DNA of 64,000 nt from Franzmannia pantelleriensis (GCF_900102875.1 NZ_FNGH01000005.1:124001-188000); one strand, 5' to 3'; shown: positions 37,058 through 49,981, numbered from the stretch's first letter. Notes: generated by a model from the letters alone, not told the origin. Program-made: numbers and translations.

Positions 37058-37092
37058 AAACGCCCCCCGGTCAACGACACGGGGGGCGTTTT
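37058..37092 (-). terminator. Rho-independent terminator of the ATP synthase operon
   Basis: ACGCCCCCCG and CGGGGGGCGT form a strong G/C stem with an 11-nt loop, flanked by TTTT on the plus-strand side and TTT on the minus-strand side. It starts 16 bp after the atpC stop codon and would separate the atp transcript from mgtE. Confidence 0.88.
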
Positions 37093-37108
37093 CCACGGCA
37101 GGAACCTA

Positions 37109-37537
37109 TCAGCCCTTGCCGGCCTTCTTGCGCAGCTGCTGAATCGTTCTAAGCTGGGCCACCGCCTCGGCGAGCTCTGATGCCGCCCGCGAGTAATCCA
37201 GCTCCGAGGACTTCTCGTTGAACGCCTTGAGCGCCTGTTGACGGGCCTCTTCAGCCGCTGCTTCATCAATGTCACCGGCGCGGGTGGCCGCATCGGCGAG
37301 AATCGACACCACCTTGGGCTGGACTTCCAGGAAGCCGCCCGAGATGTAGAAGTTCTCCTCGACGCCACCCGCCAGCGTCACCCTGACCGGGCCGGGCTGC
37401 AGCTCGGTCAGCAGCGGGGTGTGCCCGGGCAGAATGCCCAGGTCACCCATGATCCCGGCGGCGACCACCTGCTCGACCTCGCCGGAGAACACCGCTTCCT
37501 CGGCGCTGACAATCTCGCACTTGAAGCTGTTCGCCAT
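37109..37537 (-). CDS. atpC: F1 ATP synthase subunit epsilon AtpC
   Basis: Epsilon is part of the central stalk of F1 and inhibits ATP hydrolysis. The 142-residue protein has the N-terminal beta-sandwich ([39 protein letters not shown]) and a C-terminal helical hairpin. It is the last gene of the atp operon, 27 bp after atpD and just before the terminator. Confidence 0.97.
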   Translation of the reverse strand: MANSFKCEIVSAEEAVFSGEVEQVVAAGIMGDLGILPGHTPLLTELQPGPVRVTLAGGVEENFYISGGFLEVQPKVVSILADAATRAGDIDEAAAEEARQQALKAFNEKSSELDYSRAASELAEAVAQLRTIQQLRKKAGKG

Positions 37538-37564
37538 AGTGTTGTCCCCTCTGGGTGGACGGCC

Positions 37565-38989
<1,425 letters not shown>

Positions 38990-39877
38990 CTATACGGCGG
39001 CTGCGCCACCGACGATCTCCGAGATTTCCTGGGTAATCGCGGCCTGACGGGCCTTGTTGTACACCAGTTGCAGATCGTCGATCAGACCACCGGCGTTGTC
39101 GGTGGCACTCTTCATCGCAATCATCCGCGCGGCCTGCTCACAGGCGGTGTTCTCGACCACCGACTGATAGACCTGCGACTCGATGAAGCGCTCGAGCAGC
39201 CGGTCCAGCAGCACCTTGGCATCCGGCTCATACAGGTAGTCCCAGCTTCCGGGACGAGTCTGTTCTTCATCATCATCTGCCTCTCCGATGTCCGGAGAGA
39301 GCGGGAGAAGCTGCCTGACCACCGGCTGTTGGGTCATGGTGTTGACGAATTCGTTGTACACCACGAACAGCCGATCCAGACGCCCTTCGTCATATGCTTC
39401 CAGCATGACCTTGACGCTACCGATCAGGTCCTGGACCCGCGGCGATTCGCCGAGTCCGCTCTTGGCTGCCACGAGGTTGCCCCCGTAGTTGCGAAAGAAC
39501 GTGCTGGCCTTGGCGCCCAGCGCACAGAACTCCAGTTCTGCGCCCTGGTCGCGCCATGCCTTGGCATCCTTGAGGACGGCCTTGAACAGGTTGACGTTCA
39601 AGCCGCCGCACAGGCCGCGGTCAGTGGACACCACGATATAGCCGACCCGCTCCACGGAGCGCTCGACCATGTACGGGTGCATGTCCTCGGGATCCATGTC
39701 GGCATCGGCGATATGCGCCACCACGTCGCGAATCAAGCGCGAATAGGGGTGGCTGGCCTTCATCAGGTCCTGGGCTTTACGCATCTTCGACGCAGCCACC
39801 ATTTCCATGGCGCTGGTGATCTTCTGCGTATTCTTGATGCTCCCGATCTGGGTGCGTATCTCTTTTGCAGCTGCCAT
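38990..39877 (-). CDS. atpG: F1 ATP synthase subunit gamma AtpG
   Basis: Gamma is the rotating central shaft of F1. The 295-residue protein has the conserved ends [20 protein letters not shown] and [20 protein letters not shown]. It is a few residues longer than E. coli AtpG (287) because of an acidic insertion ([12 protein letters not shown], about 212-223) in the outer domain, a small peculiarity consistent with a halophile-style acidic surface. It is the fourth-last position in the standard operon order. Confidence 0.98.
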   Translation of the reverse strand: MAAAKEIRTQIGSIKNTQKITSAMEMVAASKMRKAQDLMKASHPYSRLIRDVVAHIADADMDPEDMHPYMVERSVERVGYIVVSTDRGLCGGLNVNLFKAVLKDAKAWRDQGAELEFCALGAKASTFFRNYGGNLVAAKSGLGESPRVQDLIGSVKVMLEAYDEGRLDRLFVVYNEFVNTMTQQPVVRQLLPLSPDIGEADDDEEQTRPGSWDYLYEPDAKVLLDRLLERFIESQVYQSVVENTACEQAARMIAMKSATDNAGGLIDDLQLVYNKARQAAITQEISEIVGGAAAV

Positions 39878-39945
39878 AGCGATCTACCCTCGTTCGTGGC
39901 TCTCAGAAAGCATGCTGGCCCACTCCGAGGAGCGGGCCCTCGGCA

Positions 39946-41490
39946 TTACCAGCTCTGAGTCGCCTTGAACTTCTCGAGACCCGCCTTCAAGCCTTCCTGG
40001 ATCTCGCTGCTGTAGTCGCCGGTCTGGTTGATCTTGTCGAGCAGCTCGGCATGCTCGGACTTCATGTACTCGTGCAGGGCACGCTCGAAGTCCAGCACCT
40101 TGCTGACATCGACGTCATCCAGGTGACCTTCGTTGGCGGCGTACAGCGACAGCGCCATCTCGGCCACGGACAGCGGCGAATACTGGTTCTGCTTCATCAG
40201 CTCGGTGACGCGCTGACCGTGCTCGAGCTGCTTGCGGGTGGCCTCGTCGAGGTCAGACGCAAACTGCGAGAACGCCGCCAGCTCGCGGTACTGAGCCAGC
40301 GCCAGGCGGACGCTACCGCCGAGCTTCTTGATGATCTTGGTCTGCGCCGAGCCACCTACCCGCGACACCGACAGGCCGGCGTTGATCGCCGGACGAATGC
40401 CCGAGTTGAACAGGTTGGTCTCGAGGAAGATCTGACCGTCGGTGATCGAGATCACGTTGGTCGGAACGAACGCCGAAACGTCGCCGCCCTGGGTCTCGAT
40501 GATCGGCAGCGCGGTCAGCGAGCCGGTCTGGCCCTTGACCTCGCCGTCGGTGAACTTCTCGACGTAGTCGGCATTGACCCGCGCAGCACGCTCCAGCAGA
40601 CGCGAGTGGAGGTAGAAAACGTCACCCGGATAAGCTTCGCGCCCAGGCGGGCGACGCAGCAGCAGCGATACCTGACGGTAGGCCACAGCCTGCTTGGAGA
40701 GATCGTCATAAACGATCAGCGAGTCTTCGCCGCGGTCACGGAAGTACTCGCCCATGGTGCAGCCGGAGTAGGCCGCCAGGAACTGCATCGGGGCCGGATC
40801 GGCAGCGCCGGCGGCGACCACGATGGTGTGCTCCATGGCGCCGTGCTCTTCGAGCTTGCGTACCACGTTGGCAATCGTCGACTGCTTCTGGCCGATGGCC
40901 ACGTAGACGCAGGTGACGCCCTTGCCTTTCTGGTTGATGATCGCGTCGATGGCGATCGCCGACTTACCGATCTGGCGGTCGCCGATAATCAGCTCACGCT
41001 GGCCGCGACCGATCGGCACCATGGCGTCGATCGACTTGAGGCCGGTCTGGATCGGCTCGTCGACGGACTGACGGGTGATGACGCCTGGGGCGACCTTTTC
41101 CACCGCGTCGGTCAGCTTGGCGTCGATGTCGCCCTTGCCGTCGATGGGAATGCCCAGCGGGTCGACCACGCGGCCCACCAGCTCGGGGCCCACCGGCACC
41201 TCGAGGATACGACCGGTACAGCTGGCGGTCATGCCCTCTTCGAGCTGCAGGTAGTCGCCCAGCACCACGGCACCGACGGAGTCGCGCTCGAGGTTGAGCA
41301 CCATGCCGAAGATGCTGCCGGGGAATTCGATCATCTCACCGAACATCGCGTCAGCCAGGCCGTGAATACGCACGATGCCGTCGGAAACGCTGACGATGGT
41401 GCCCTGATTACGGGCCTCGGATGCGACGTCAAGCTTCTCGATACGCTGCTTGATGATGTCGCTGATCTCGGAAGGATTCAGTTGCTGCAT
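39946..41490 (-). CDS. atpA: F1 ATP synthase subunit alpha AtpA
   Basis: Alpha is the regulatory nucleotide-binding subunit of F1. The 514-residue protein has the P-loop GDRQIGKS (170-177), [20 protein letters not shown] (Walker B region), and the [16 protein letters not shown] signature of alpha/beta subunits. The N-terminus [18 protein letters not shown] is typical. It lies 16 bp after atpH. Confidence 0.99.
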   Translation of the reverse strand: MQQLNPSEISDIIKQRIEKLDVASEARNQGTIVSVSDGIVRIHGLADAMFGEMIEFPGSIFGMVLNLERDSVGAVVLGDYLQLEEGMTASCTGRILEVPVGPELVGRVVDPLGIPIDGKGDIDAKLTDAVEKVAPGVITRQSVDEPIQTGLKSIDAMVPIGRGQRELIIGDRQIGKSAIAIDAIINQKGKGVTCVYVAIGQKQSTIANVVRKLEEHGAMEHTIVVAAGAADPAPMQFLAAYSGCTMGEYFRDRGEDSLIVYDDLSKQAVAYRQVSLLLRRPPGREAYPGDVFYLHSRLLERAARVNADYVEKFTDGEVKGQTGSLTALPIIETQGGDVSAFVPTNVISITDGQIFLETNLFNSGIRPAINAGLSVSRVGGSAQTKIIKKLGGSVRLALAQYRELAAFSQFASDLDEATRKQLEHGQRVTELMKQNQYSPLSVAEMALSLYAANEGHLDDVDVSKVLDFERALHEYMKSEHAELLDKINQTGDYSSEIQEGLKAGLEKFKATQSW

Positions 41491-41506
41491 GCCATGTCCC
41501 TCAGAC

Positions 41507-42043
41507 TCAGGCGTAGAGCGCTTCGCGCAGACGGTTCAATCGACCGCGTACCGAGCCGTCAATGACGGTATCACCGGCACGCAGGATCACACCGCCCAGC
41601 AGCGCCGGGTCTACCTGAGTGGTAATGGAGATTTCGCGATTCAGGCGCTTCTTGAGCGCACTGGCGAGCTTTTTCTGCTGCTTGTCTTCGAGCGTGTAGG
41701 CCGAGACCACCGTCACATCGACACGCTGTTCGTGATCGGCCCGCAGGGCCTCGAACTGGGTGGCAACAGATGTCAATGCGGCCAGACGATCCTGGCTGGC
41801 CAGTGTCTCGAGGAAGCGCCGTGCGTCGTCGTCGAGCTTGATGTCGGCCACCTCGATGAGCAGCTCGACCTTGCGCGCGCTGGTCAGCGTCGGGCTCGAC
41901 AGCATCTTCTTGAGCTCGCTATGGGCAACGACCTGGCCAAGGGCATTGAGCCACTCGGACCAGGTCGTCAGCGCCTGATGATCGCGTGCGTACTCGAACG
42001 CTGCCTTGGCATAGGGCCGGGCAACGGTAGATGTTTCCGCCAT
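41507..42043 (-). CDS. atpH: F1 ATP synthase subunit delta AtpH
   Basis: Delta caps F1 and joins it to the peripheral stalk. The 178-residue protein begins with [15 protein letters not shown], the family start, and ends with [25 protein letters not shown], the classic OSCP/delta signature. It is separated from atpF by 11 bp. Confidence 0.98.
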   Translation of the reverse strand: MAETSTVARPYAKAAFEYARDHQALTTWSEWLNALGQVVAHSELKKMLSSPTLTSARKVELLIEVADIKLDDDARRFLETLASQDRLAALTSVATQFEALRADHEQRVDVTVVSAYTLEDKQQKKLASALKKRLNREISITTQVDPALLGGVILRAGDTVIDGSVRGRLNRLREALYA

Positions 42044-42054
42044 GGATCACCTCC

Positions 42055-42525
42055 TCACAGTTCGGCAGCGAGCTTATCAAGCATCTCGCGGTGCGCCTTC
42101 TCGTCGATGGAGGACTCCAGAACACGCTCGGCGCCGACCAGGGCCAGCGTGGCGACCTGAGCACGCAGCTCATCCTTCACGCGATTGACCTCTTGATCGA
42201 TCTCGGCGCGGGCGCTCGCCACCAGGCGTTCACCCTCGCTACGGGCCTGCTCACGCGCTTCTTCAATCATCTGCGTAGAGCGTTTGTGCGCCTGCTCGAG
42301 AATTTCGGAGGCCTGCTCCTTGCTTTCACGCAGCGTCTGCTCGGCCTGCTCCTGAGCAAGCTCCAGGTCACGCGAGGCGCGGCTGGCGGCATCGAGGCCG
42401 TCTGCGATGCGCTTTTGACGCTCGTGGAGCGCCTGGCTGAGCGGTGGCCACACGTACTTTATGCAAAACCAGACAAAGATCGCGAAGGCGATCGTCTGCC
42501 CGATAAGCGTCATGTTGATATTCAC
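42055..42525 (-). CDS. atpF: F0 ATP synthase subunit b AtpF
   Basis: Subunit b is the peripheral stalk. The 156-residue protein has one N-terminal membrane helix ([24 protein letters not shown]) and a long charged coiled coil (about 30-150). This is the normal E. coli-like length, and only one b gene is present, so there is no b-prime subunit. Confidence 0.98.
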   Translation of the reverse strand: MNINMTLIGQTIAFAIFVWFCIKYVWPPLSQALHERQKRIADGLDAASRASRDLELAQEQAEQTLRESKEQASEILEQAHKRSTQMIEEAREQARSEGERLVASARAEIDQEVNRVKDELRAQVATLALVGAERVLESSIDEKAHREMLDKLAAEL

Positions 42526-42601
42526 AGGATGATACCTCTGACGGTTTCGTGGCGACCGGAAACAAGCAAGCCGAGCGCTAAGCGCTCGGCACTGTTACTC
42601 G

Positions 42602-42829
42602 TTACCCGGCGACGACGAAGATCAGGTACATCGCGATACCTACGCCGATCATCGGCACGGCGTCGAGCAGACCGGCCATGATGAAGGTACGGGTCTGCAG
42701 CTGGTCGCCCAGCTCGGGCTGACGCGCGGTGGTCTCAAGCAGCTTGCCGCCCAGGATGGCGAAGCCGAAACCGGTGGTCAGGGCGCTGACGCTGATGATG
42801 ATGGCCGCAGCAAGGTAAACGATTTCCAT
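42602..42829 (-). CDS. atpE: F0 ATP synthase subunit c AtpE
   Basis: Subunit c forms the rotor ring. The 75-residue protein is two membrane helices with the loop ARQPEL. The ion-binding carboxylate is Asp56 in [13 protein letters not shown]. The Gln/Glu-Ser/Thr pattern of Na+-dependent rings is not seen around it, so the enzyme should use protons even if the host is halophilic (inference). Confidence 0.98.
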   Translation of the reverse strand: MEIVYLAAAIIISVSALTTGFGFAILGGKLLETTARQPELGDQLQTRTFIMAGLLDAVPMIGVGIAMYLIFVVAG

Positions 42830-42904
42830 GGTAGTGCTCCTAGGTTCAAGTTGAGGTCAGGTTTAAAGTTACCGCGTTTGCAATCGTTGCTCGGTTCGTA
42901 ATGC

Positions 42905-43744
<840 letters not shown>

Positions 43745-43749
43745 TCAGG

Positions 43750-44142
43750 TCAGGGGGTCGGCCGGTCACGCAAGAGCCAGGGTGTCAGCCAATGCATGCT
43801 CTGGGCCGCCACATAGGCGATAAAGAAAAAAGTCGGGTTTGAAGGGGGCGCTGCGACGAACACCATCACGAACAGTGCCACCGTCAAACCGAACTTGCCG
43901 ACTGCTGCTTGATAGAAGTTGGCGACGCTGATGCGGGGGCGTCTTCCACCACGTACCTGCAGGCCGCGCCACAAAAAATACAGCGTGGGCAGCAATGCAA
44001 CCGCCCCCCCCAGTAACACGCTGCGCAAGGCCTCCACTCCGCCGCTCCACAGCGCCAACAGGCCGATCACCGCCGTCGACATCAACTGGATCAGCGGCAG
44101 GCGCTGCCATGGCAGCCTTCTGCGGCGGGCGCTTACGTGCAT
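43750..44142 (-). CDS. atpI: ATP synthase assembly protein AtpI
   Basis: AtpI is a small membrane protein that helps assemble the c-ring. The 130-residue protein has four hydrophobic segments (STAVIGLLALW, SVLLGGAVALLPTLYFLW, FGLTVALFVMVFVAA, FFFIAYVAAQSMHWLTPWLL). It is the first gene of the atp operon. GAGG precedes the ATG, and a promoter with TTGAAG/TATAAT lies upstream (44233-44261). Confidence 0.92.
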   Translation of the reverse strand: MHVSARRRRLPWQRLPLIQLMSTAVIGLLALWSGGVEALRSVLLGGAVALLPTLYFLWRGLQVRGGRRPRISVANFYQAAVGKFGLTVALFVMVFVAAPPSNPTFFFIAYVAAQSMHWLTPWLLRDRPTP

Positions 44143-44232
44143 TGCAGTACCTCGTCGCAGAATCCGTCACCTCGGCAATAGCCATCCAGCGCGGCAGCGT
44201 GTCACGCCCATCGTTCAAGCAAACAACCGCGG

Positions 44233-44261
44233 ATTATAGGGAAGGCCCCCACCACCTTCAA
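44233..44261 (-). promoter_or_regulatory. Sigma-70 promoter of the ATP synthase operon
   Basis: On the minus strand TTGAAG (44256-44261) and a perfect TATAAT (44233-44238) are spaced by 17 bp. Transcription would begin near 44226, giving a leader of about 84 nt before atpI. Confidence 0.75.
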
Positions 44262-44353
44262 CCGAAGCTGTACCGATTTTGCGCGATATGACGCCAGTTT
44301 ATGACCAATGGGGGAGGCAGCGATCGAAAAAGCCATTAGCGCGCTAAATGACT

Positions 44354-45274
44354 TCACCGAATGTGCTCGAGGATCCCATCGAGCTCGTCGAGGCTGGCAT
44401 AGCGAATGGTCAGCCTGCCTTTGCCACTGCGCCCATGCTGAATCTTTACCGGGGCACCAAGCAAATCCCCAAGGCGCGTCTCGAGACGCGCCACATCTGG
44501 GCTGGGAGCGGGCTTATCGGCCTTCTTGGGTTCACCCGCAGCGAGACGCTTGACCAGAGCCTCGGTATCACGAACCGTGAGATCACGATTGACCACTTCG
44601 TGGGCAGCCCGACGCTGCTTGCTGCCGCTCAGAGACAGTAGTGCCCTGGCATGCCCCATATCCAGGTCGCCGCGCTCGAGCAGCGTCTGAACCTCAGGGT
44701 CAAGGGCCATCAGCCGCAGCAGGTTGGCCACCTGAGCGCGTGACTTGCCCACCGCATCGGCGGTCTGCTGCTGGGTCAGCTCGAACTCTTCCATCAGACG
44801 CTTGAGCGCCAGCGCTTCCTCCATCGGATTGAGGTTCTCGCGCTGGATGTTCTCGATCAGCGCCAGGGCTAGCGCGACCTGGTCGCTGACCTCGCGGATC
44901 ACTGCCGGAATGGTGTCCAACTCGGCCAACTGGGCGGCGCGCCAGCGCCGCTCCCCGGCGATGATCTCGTAGCGCGCCTCGCCGATGGGCCGCACCACGA
45001 TCGGCTGCATCACGCCCTGGGCGCGGATCGAGTCGGCCAGTTCTTCAAGGGCTTCAGGTTGGATATCACGGCGGGGCTGATACTTGCCACGACTCAGCTG
45101 ACCCAGCGGTAGCCGCTCGAGGCGTTCATCGGCACCGGCCGGCGCCGCCTCGGCGGGCTCATCGCCAGCTTCCAGCTCGACCTCGGGCAGCGGCTCGCCG
45201 TCGCGGCGCCGAGCGCCGCCACTGATCAAAGCATCCAGACCACGCCCCAGGGCACGTTTACGGGTCATCGGCAC
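44354..45274 (-). CDS. parB: Chromosome partitioning protein ParB
   Basis: ParB is a CTP-dependent clamp that loads on parS sites near the origin and recruits ParA and SMC. The 306-residue protein has the start RALGRGLDALISGG (ParA-interacting tail), the CTPase-type motifs GERRWRAAQLA and ENIQRENLNPMEEALAL, an HTH (TQQQTADAVGKSRAQVANLLRLM) and a C-terminal dimer domain. It forms a pair with parA 28 bp upstream. No parS-like TGTTTCACGTGAAACA was found in the window. Confidence 0.97.
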   Translation of the reverse strand: MPMTRKRALGRGLDALISGGARRRDGEPLPEVELEAGDEPAEAAPAGADERLERLPLGQLSRGKYQPRRDIQPEALEELADSIRAQGVMQPIVVRPIGEARYEIIAGERRWRAAQLAELDTIPAVIREVSDQVALALALIENIQRENLNPMEEALALKRLMEEFELTQQQTADAVGKSRAQVANLLRLMALDPEVQTLLERGDLDMGHARALLSLSGSKQRRAAHEVVNRDLTVRDTEALVKRLAAGEPKKADKPAPSPDVARLETRLGDLLGAPVKIQHGRSGKGRLTIRYASLDELDGILEHIR

Positions 45275-45302
45275 TTCCTCAACTGGCAGATGGCGATATC
45301 GC

Positions 45303-46073
45303 TTACAGCGACAGACGACGAATCAGTTCCTTGGCCAGTACCCGGTGGGCCTGGCTACCACGCGAGAAGCGCGCATACTTGGTCACCGGCAAGCCGTGGC
45401 TGGGCGCCTCGGCAACGCGCACGTTGCGCGGAATGGTGGTCTTGAGCAGGGTGTCACCGAAATAGTCGCGCAGTTGCTTACTGACGTCACGCGTCAGGCT
45501 GTTGCGCGAGTCGAACATGGTTCGCACGATGCCCAGTATCTCGAGATTGGGGTTCACACTGTCCTTGATCTGCTCGACGGTATCGAGCAGCGCCGAGAGA
45601 CCTTCGAGGGCATAGAACTCGCACTGCAGCGGAATCAGCAGGCCATCGGCCGCGGTCAAGGCATTGACGGTGAGCATGTTGAGCGATGGCGGGCAGTCAA
45701 TCAGCACAACGTCATACTCGGCAGCCAGATCGCGAACCGCGTCCAGCAGGCAACGTTCACGGCCCTGGTCACGGTCGAGCAGATCGACTTCGGCCGCGGT
45801 CAGGTCACCGTTACCGGGTAGCAGCGCGTAGCCGGCATCGGGGCAGTCGAGAATCACCTCGGTGGCGCGCTTGTCCCCCATCAGTACGTCAAGCACGCTG
45901 CCATCGAGTTCGTGCTTGTCGATACCGCTGCCCATGGTGGCATGGCCCTGGGGGTCGAGATCGATCAGCAGTACGCGCCGGTCAAGTGCCGCCAAGCTGG
46001 CGGCAAGATTGACGGCGGTGGTGGTCTTGCCCACGCCACCCTTCTGATTGGTCAAGGCGATGATCTTGGTCAC
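45303..46073 (-). CDS. parA: Chromosome partitioning ATPase ParA (Soj)
   Basis: ParA is the ATPase that moves ParB-bound origins. The 256-residue protein has the deviant Walker A motif KGGVGKTTTAVNLAA (signature Lys before GG), VLLIDLDPQGHATMG, VLIDCPPSLNMLTVNAL and RTMFDSRNSLTRDVSKQL. It lacks an N-terminal HTH, as expected for chromosomal ParA. It lies between rsmG and parB in the conserved origin-proximal order. Confidence 0.98.
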   Translation of the reverse strand: MTKIIALTNQKGGVGKTTTAVNLAASLAALDRRVLLIDLDPQGHATMGSGIDKHELDGSVLDVLMGDKRATEVILDCPDAGYALLPGNGDLTAAEVDLLDRDQGRERCLLDAVRDLAAEYDVVLIDCPPSLNMLTVNALTAADGLLIPLQCEFYALEGLSALLDTVEQIKDSVNPNLEILGIVRTMFDSRNSLTRDVSKQLRDYFGDTLLKTTIPRNVRVAEAPSHGLPVTKYARFSRGSQAHRVLAKELIRRLSL

Positions 46074-46112
46074 GAGCGACTTCCTTCCTTGTGCCGGCCT
46101 GCCGGGGGAGGC

Positions 46113-46751
46113 CTAGGTGAGACCCGGGCGTTCGAGTACCAGCAGCTGCCGTTGTGCATTCTCGAAGGGCACCCGCAGCGCATGACGCTGGCGTAACACG
46201 ACATCTGCCGGCAACCCTGCCAGCTCATCATCGGCGCTGGGCCCTTTCATCGCCAACCACTGCCCGTTGGCGGCTAGCAGATGATCACTTAACGCCACGA
46301 AGTCGTCGAGGCTGGCAAAGGCGCGAGAAATCACCTGGTCGAATGGCCCCGCCTCGAGTGCTTCGACCCGTGCCTGGATCGGCGTCACGTTATCGAGCCC
46401 CAATTCCAGCACAGCCTGGCGTTGAAAGCGTACTTTCTTGCCGTTGCTGTCGAGCAGGCTGACCTGCAGTTGCGGCGCCAGAATCGCCAGCACCAGCCCG
46501 GGTAACCCCGGCCCTGCGCCAACGTCGAGCAGTGTCGGGCCGGCGACGTAAGGCAACACCGCGGCGCTGTCGAGCAGGTGCCGAGGCACCATCTCATCCA
46601 TCGAGCGTACCGCGGTGAGGTTATAGGCGCGATTCCACTTGTGCAACAGCGCCAACAGGTCGAGCAGTTTATCGCGTTGGTTGGCCTGTGGAACGATCTC
46701 GAGTTGCTTGAGCCCCGCATCGAGCCGAGCGGCGATATCGGCATCGATCAT
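46113..46751 (-). CDS. rsmG: 16S rRNA m7G527 methyltransferase RsmG (GidB)
   Basis: RsmG methylates G527 of 16S rRNA using S-adenosylmethionine. The 212-residue protein has the SAM-binding motif [17 protein letters not shown], the RNA-contact stretch [12 protein letters not shown], and [13 protein letters not shown]. Its start overlaps the stop of mnmG by 4 bp (ATGA), so translation is coupled. Confidence 0.97.
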   Translation of the reverse strand: MIDADIAARLDAGLKQLEIVPQANQRDKLLDLLALLHKWNRAYNLTAVRSMDEMVPRHLLDSAAVLPYVAGPTLLDVGAGPGLPGLVLAILAPQLQVSLLDSNGKKVRFQRQAVLELGLDNVTPIQARVEALEAGPFDQVISRAFASLDDFVALSDHLLAANGQWLAMKGPSADDELAGLPADVVLRQRHALRVPFENAQRQLLVLERPGLT

Positions 46752-48652
46752 CCGTTGACCACCCGGGAATCATCGAGCAGCCGACGTTTCTTGAGGTGAA
46801 TCAACAGGATCGACACCGCAGCGGGGGTGACCCCGGCAATTCGCCCGGCGTGAGCGAGTGTTGCTGGACGCGCAGCGCTGAGTTTCTGGCGAATCTCATT
46901 GGATAGCCCCTCAACCTGGTCGAAGTCCAGATCCGCCGGTAGCGGCGTGGCCTCGTGGCGCTTGAGCTTGTCGATCTCCTGCTGTTGACGATCGATATAG
47001 CCCTGGTACTTGGCCTGGATCTGCACCTGTTCGGCAACGGCGGCGTCGTCCACCGCCTGGCCGTCGATCCCTTCCAGCGAGGCCAGGTCGCGATACTCGA
47101 GTTCGGGCCGCTTGAGCAGCTCGAGCAGCGAATATTCGTGGGCCAGCGGTTTGCCGATCTTGCTGGCGATGGCCTCGGCGGCCGCTGTGCCGGGCTGGAC
47201 CCAGCTGGCCTTGAGCCGCGACTGCTCGCGCTCTATGGCCTCGCGCTTGGTGCTAAAGGCCGCCCAGCGGGTGTCATCAACCAGACCCAGTTCACGACCG
47301 ATCTCGGTCAGTCGCAGGTCAGCGTTGTCCTCACGCAGCAGCAGGCGATATTCGGCCCGCGAGGTGAACATGCGATAGGGTTCCTGGGTGCCCATGGTAA
47401 TCAGGTCATCGACCAGCACCCCCAGGTAGGCTTCGTCACGCCGTGGCGACCAGCTGTCTAGCCCCTTGGCACGCCGCGCGGCATTGAGACCCGCCAGCAA
47501 CCCTTGGGCGCCAGCTTCCTCATAGCCGGTAGTGCCGTTGATCTGCCCGGCGAAGAACAGGTTGTGAATGAATTTCGTCTCCAGCGAGTGCTTTAGGTCG
47601 CGGGGATCGAAGAAGTCGTACTCGATGGCATAGCCCGGGCGGGTGATATGCGCATTTTCCATCCCCTTGATCGAGCGTACTACCTGCAGCTGCACGTCAA
47701 ACGGTAGCGAGGTGGAAATCCCATTGGGATAAAGTTCGTGGGTATCCAGGCCTTCCGGCTCGACGAACACCTGGTGACTGGCCTTGTCGGCAAAGCGATG
47801 AACCTTGTCCTCGATTGACGGGCAATAGCGCGGCCCCACGCCTTCGATAAGCCCGGAATACATCGGTGAACGATCGAGATTGGCGAAGATGATCTCGTGA
47901 GTACGCTCGTTGGTATGGGCGATATGGCAGCTGACCTGGCGCGGATGCATGCTGCGATCGCCAAGATAGGACATCACCGGCGTTGGGCTATCGCCGGGCT
48001 GTTCCTCGAGTTGGCTGAAGTCGACGCTCTTGGCATTTAGCCGCGGCGGCGTGCCGGTCTTCAGCCGTGCGACGTTGAACGGCAGCGCCCGCAGCCGCTC
48101 AGCCAATGCATTCGAGGGTGGGTCACCGGCGCGTCCTCCACGACTCTGGTCTAGGCCAATATGAATGACCCCACCGAGGAAGGTTCCGGTGCACAGCACC
48201 ACGCTCTCGGCATGGAAGCGAATGCCGGTCTCGGTGACCACGCCGGTTACTCGATCGTCGCTGACCATCAGGTCGCCGGCAGCCTGCTGAAATAGCGTCA
48301 GGTTGGGCTGCTGCTCCAGCATGCCGCGGATGGCAGCCTTGTAGCGTACCCGATCGGCTTGGGCACGAGTGGCACGCACCGCCGGTCCCTTGCGCGCGTT
48401 GAGCACTCGGAACTGGATTCCTCCCCGGTCAGTGGCCAGTCCCATGCCACCACCCAGCGCATCGATCTCCTTGACCAGATGACTCTTGCCGATCCCGCCG
48501 ATAGCGGGATTGCAGGACATCTGACCGAGTGTCTCGATGTTGTGAGTTAGCAGTAGGGTCTGACAGCCCATGCGAGCGGAGGCCAGGGCGGCTTCGGTTC
48601 CCGCATGGCCACCGCCGATGACGATGACGTCAAAGCGGTCGGGGTAATCCAC
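46748..48652 (-). CDS. mnmG: tRNA uridine-5-carboxymethylaminomethyl synthase MnmG (GidA)
   Basis: MnmG, with MnmE, modifies the wobble uridine of some tRNAs. The 634-residue protein has FAD motif [40 protein letters not shown] and [21 protein letters not shown], all family signatures. It starts with GTG preceded by GAGGTG. A hairpin (48667-48681) sits just upstream. mnmE is not next to it; instead a 547-bp gap with DnaA boxes follows, as in species where oriC lies beside mnmG. Confidence 0.98.
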   Translation of the reverse strand: MDYPDRFDVIVIGGGHAGTEAALASARMGCQTLLLTHNIETLGQMSCNPAIGGIGKSHLVKEIDALGGGMGLATDRGGIQFRVLNARKGPAVRATRAQADRVRYKAAIRGMLEQQPNLTLFQQAAGDLMVSDDRVTGVVTETGIRFHAESVVLCTGTFLGGVIHIGLDQSRGGRAGDPPSNALAERLRALPFNVARLKTGTPPRLNAKSVDFSQLEEQPGDSPTPVMSYLGDRSMHPRQVSCHIAHTNERTHEIIFANLDRSPMYSGLIEGVGPRYCPSIEDKVHRFADKASHQVFVEPEGLDTHELYPNGISTSLPFDVQLQVVRSIKGMENAHITRPGYAIEYDFFDPRDLKHSLETKFIHNLFFAGQINGTTGYEEAGAQGLLAGLNAARRAKGLDSWSPRRDEAYLGVLVDDLITMGTQEPYRMFTSRAEYRLLLREDNADLRLTEIGRELGLVDDTRWAAFSTKREAIEREQSRLKASWVQPGTAAAEAIASKIGKPLAHEYSLLELLKRPELEYRDLASLEGIDGQAVDDAAVAEQVQIQAKYQGYIDRQQQEIDKLKRHEATPLPADLDFDQVEGLSNEIRQKLSAARPATLAHAGRIAGVTPAAVSILLIHLKKRRLLDDSRVVNG

Positions 48653-48666
48653 GTTGCACCTCGAAT

Positions 48667-48681
48667 GGCACCGTTGGTGCC
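48667..48681 (-). other. Hairpin in the mnmG leader
   Basis: GGCACC and GGTGCC pair around a 3-nt loop, 4 bp upstream of the GAGGTG ribosome-binding site of mnmG. It might modulate mnmG translation or act as an operator. Evidence is only the symmetry. Confidence 0.35.
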
Positions 48682-48727
48682 TAAAAAATGATCAATGCCA
48701 AAAATTGGGCGCCCAGTATAAACCTCC

Positions 48728-49127
48728 TGTGGGTAACCGTCAGGGGTTTTCCACACTGCCTTGCCCTGCCGGGTGACATCACGCGTCAAACAAGAATAAA
48801 AATAAGTAGAGTAAAAAAGAAGTTCTGTTGTTGTTGTGACTACTGGTGTGGATATTTTCTGTGGGTAAGCCACTTTTCCATTTCCTAATCAGTCTCTTGG
48901 AGTGTTGACCGTCACGCGGAAAAACAGCGTATCAGCTGCGGACAGCCGGTCATGAGCCTGTGGATGAAAGCGCGACTTGTGCACAGCCCGAGGCGTGCAC
49001 CGCTTATCCACCGACCTCGTTGGCAGTTGTTACCGCGCCCGCCCACATGCTGGTGAAAATTCCACCAACACCATGGTGGTGGGGGCTGGCGAGCATTCTC
49101 GCGGCAAATGAATTTTTTTTGTCCACA
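48728..49127. other. oriC: Candidate chromosomal replication origin (oriC)
   Basis: The 547-bp gap upstream of mnmG holds no gene. It contains eight 9-mers matching TTWTNCACA with at most one mismatch, on both strands: 48728-48736, 48747-48755 (exact), 48847-48855, 48860-48868, 48959-48967, 48977-48985, 49004-49012 and 49119-49127. An A/T-rich stretch of about three quarters A/T (48787-48825) lies between the first pairs and could be the unwinding element. mnmG-rsmG-parAB-atp next door is the classical origin-proximal block, and in E. coli and Vibrio oriC lies beside mnmG. Few GATC sites are present. Confidence 0.6.
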
Positions 49128-49142
49128 GGCCAAAAAAGCGCC

Positions 49143-49177
49143 AAAAAAAGGCCAGTCGTTGTCCGACTGGCCTTTTT
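49143..49177. terminator. Bidirectional Rho-independent terminator
   Basis: GGCCAGTCG and CGACTGGCC form a 9-bp perfect stem with TTGTC loop, preceded by seven A and followed by five T. On the minus strand it ends the amino-acid transporter operon 23 bp after its last stop codon; it also isolates the origin-like region from that operon. Confidence 0.9.
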
Positions 49178-49199
49178 GAGAGGTGCGGGGAGCAAAAAA

Positions 49200-49970
49200 T
49201 CAGTGCTTGAGCACCCGCGATAGGAAGCTTTGCGTACGAGCATGCTGTGGGTTGTCGAACACGGCTGCAGGGGGGCCTTGCTCGACGATCTGACCGCTGT
49301 GGATGTAGATCACGCGATCGGCCACCTCCCGAGCAAAGCCCATCTCGTGGGTGACGATCATCATCGTCATGCCTTCTCGGGCCAGCTCACGCATGGCGTC
49401 GAGCACTTCGCCGATCATCTCCGGGTCCAGCGCTGAGGTCGGCTCGTCGAACAGCATAAGACGTGGCTCCATGGCCAGCGCCCTGGCCAATGCCACGCGC
49501 TGCTGTTGGCCACCTGAGAGCTGGCTTGGGTACTTGTCGGCCTGGTCGCTGATGCCCACCCGTTCCAGGAGGCGTTGGGCAGTACTCGATGCCTGTTGGC
49601 GACTGACGCCGCGGACCTTGATGGGGGCCAGGGTGACGTTGTCGCGCACGCTGAGATGGGGAAACAGGTTGAACTGCTGGAAGACCATACCGACTTCGGT
49701 GCGGATGGTCTGCAGTGCCTTGCTGCTCTTGCCGTAGGGGGTCAGCGGGTTGCCGTCGACCTCGATGTGACCGGACTGGAACTCTTCGAGGCCGTTGATG
49801 CAGCGAATCAGCGTCGATTTTCCGGAGCCGCTGGCGCCGATAATCACGACCACTTCGCCAGGCTCGACGCTGAGTTCGATATCCTTGAGCACGTGCAGGC
49901 TACCAAAATGCTTGTTGACCTGTTGCATGTGCACGATGGGTTGGGCCGCGGTGGGTGTGTCAGTTGTCAT
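49200..49970 (-). CDS. Polar amino-acid ABC transporter ATP-binding protein (GlnQ-like)
   Basis: This 256-residue ATPase belongs to the polar amino-acid uptake (PAAT) family. It has Walker [45 protein letters not shown] (Q-loop with the GlnQ-like pattern), signature [15 protein letters not shown], Walker [15 protein letters not shown] and switch His in [15 protein letters not shown]. It is the third gene of a binding protein-permease-ATPase operon, after the permease by 11 bp, and ends before a strong terminator. Substrate is unknown (glutamine, glutamate, basic or cystine-type amino acids). Confidence 0.95.
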   Translation of the reverse strand: MTTDTPTAAQPIVHMQQVNKHFGSLHVLKDIELSVEPGEVVVIIGASGSGKSTLIRCINGLEEFQSGHIEVDGNPLTPYGKSSKALQTIRTEVGMVFQQFNLFPHLSVRDNVTLAPIKVRGVSRQQASSTAQRLLERVGISDQADKYPSQLSGGQQQRVALARALAMEPRLMLFDEPTSALDPEMIGEVLDAMRELAREGMTMMIVTHEMGFAREVADRVIYIHSGQIVEQGPPAAVFDNPQHARTQSFLSRVLKH

Positions 49971-49981
49971 GCGTGGCTCCT

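Noticed and set aside
40051-41565. Long open frame (504 codons) on the plus strand antisense to atpA
   Set aside because: atpA on the minus strand is unambiguous. High GC and codon bias make long mirror frames; the product has no recognisable domain.
44143-49199. parS sites near parAB
   Set aside because: No TGTTTCACGTGAAACA-like sequence was found in the window by eye; several isolated CACGTG cores lie within genes and lack the flanks.
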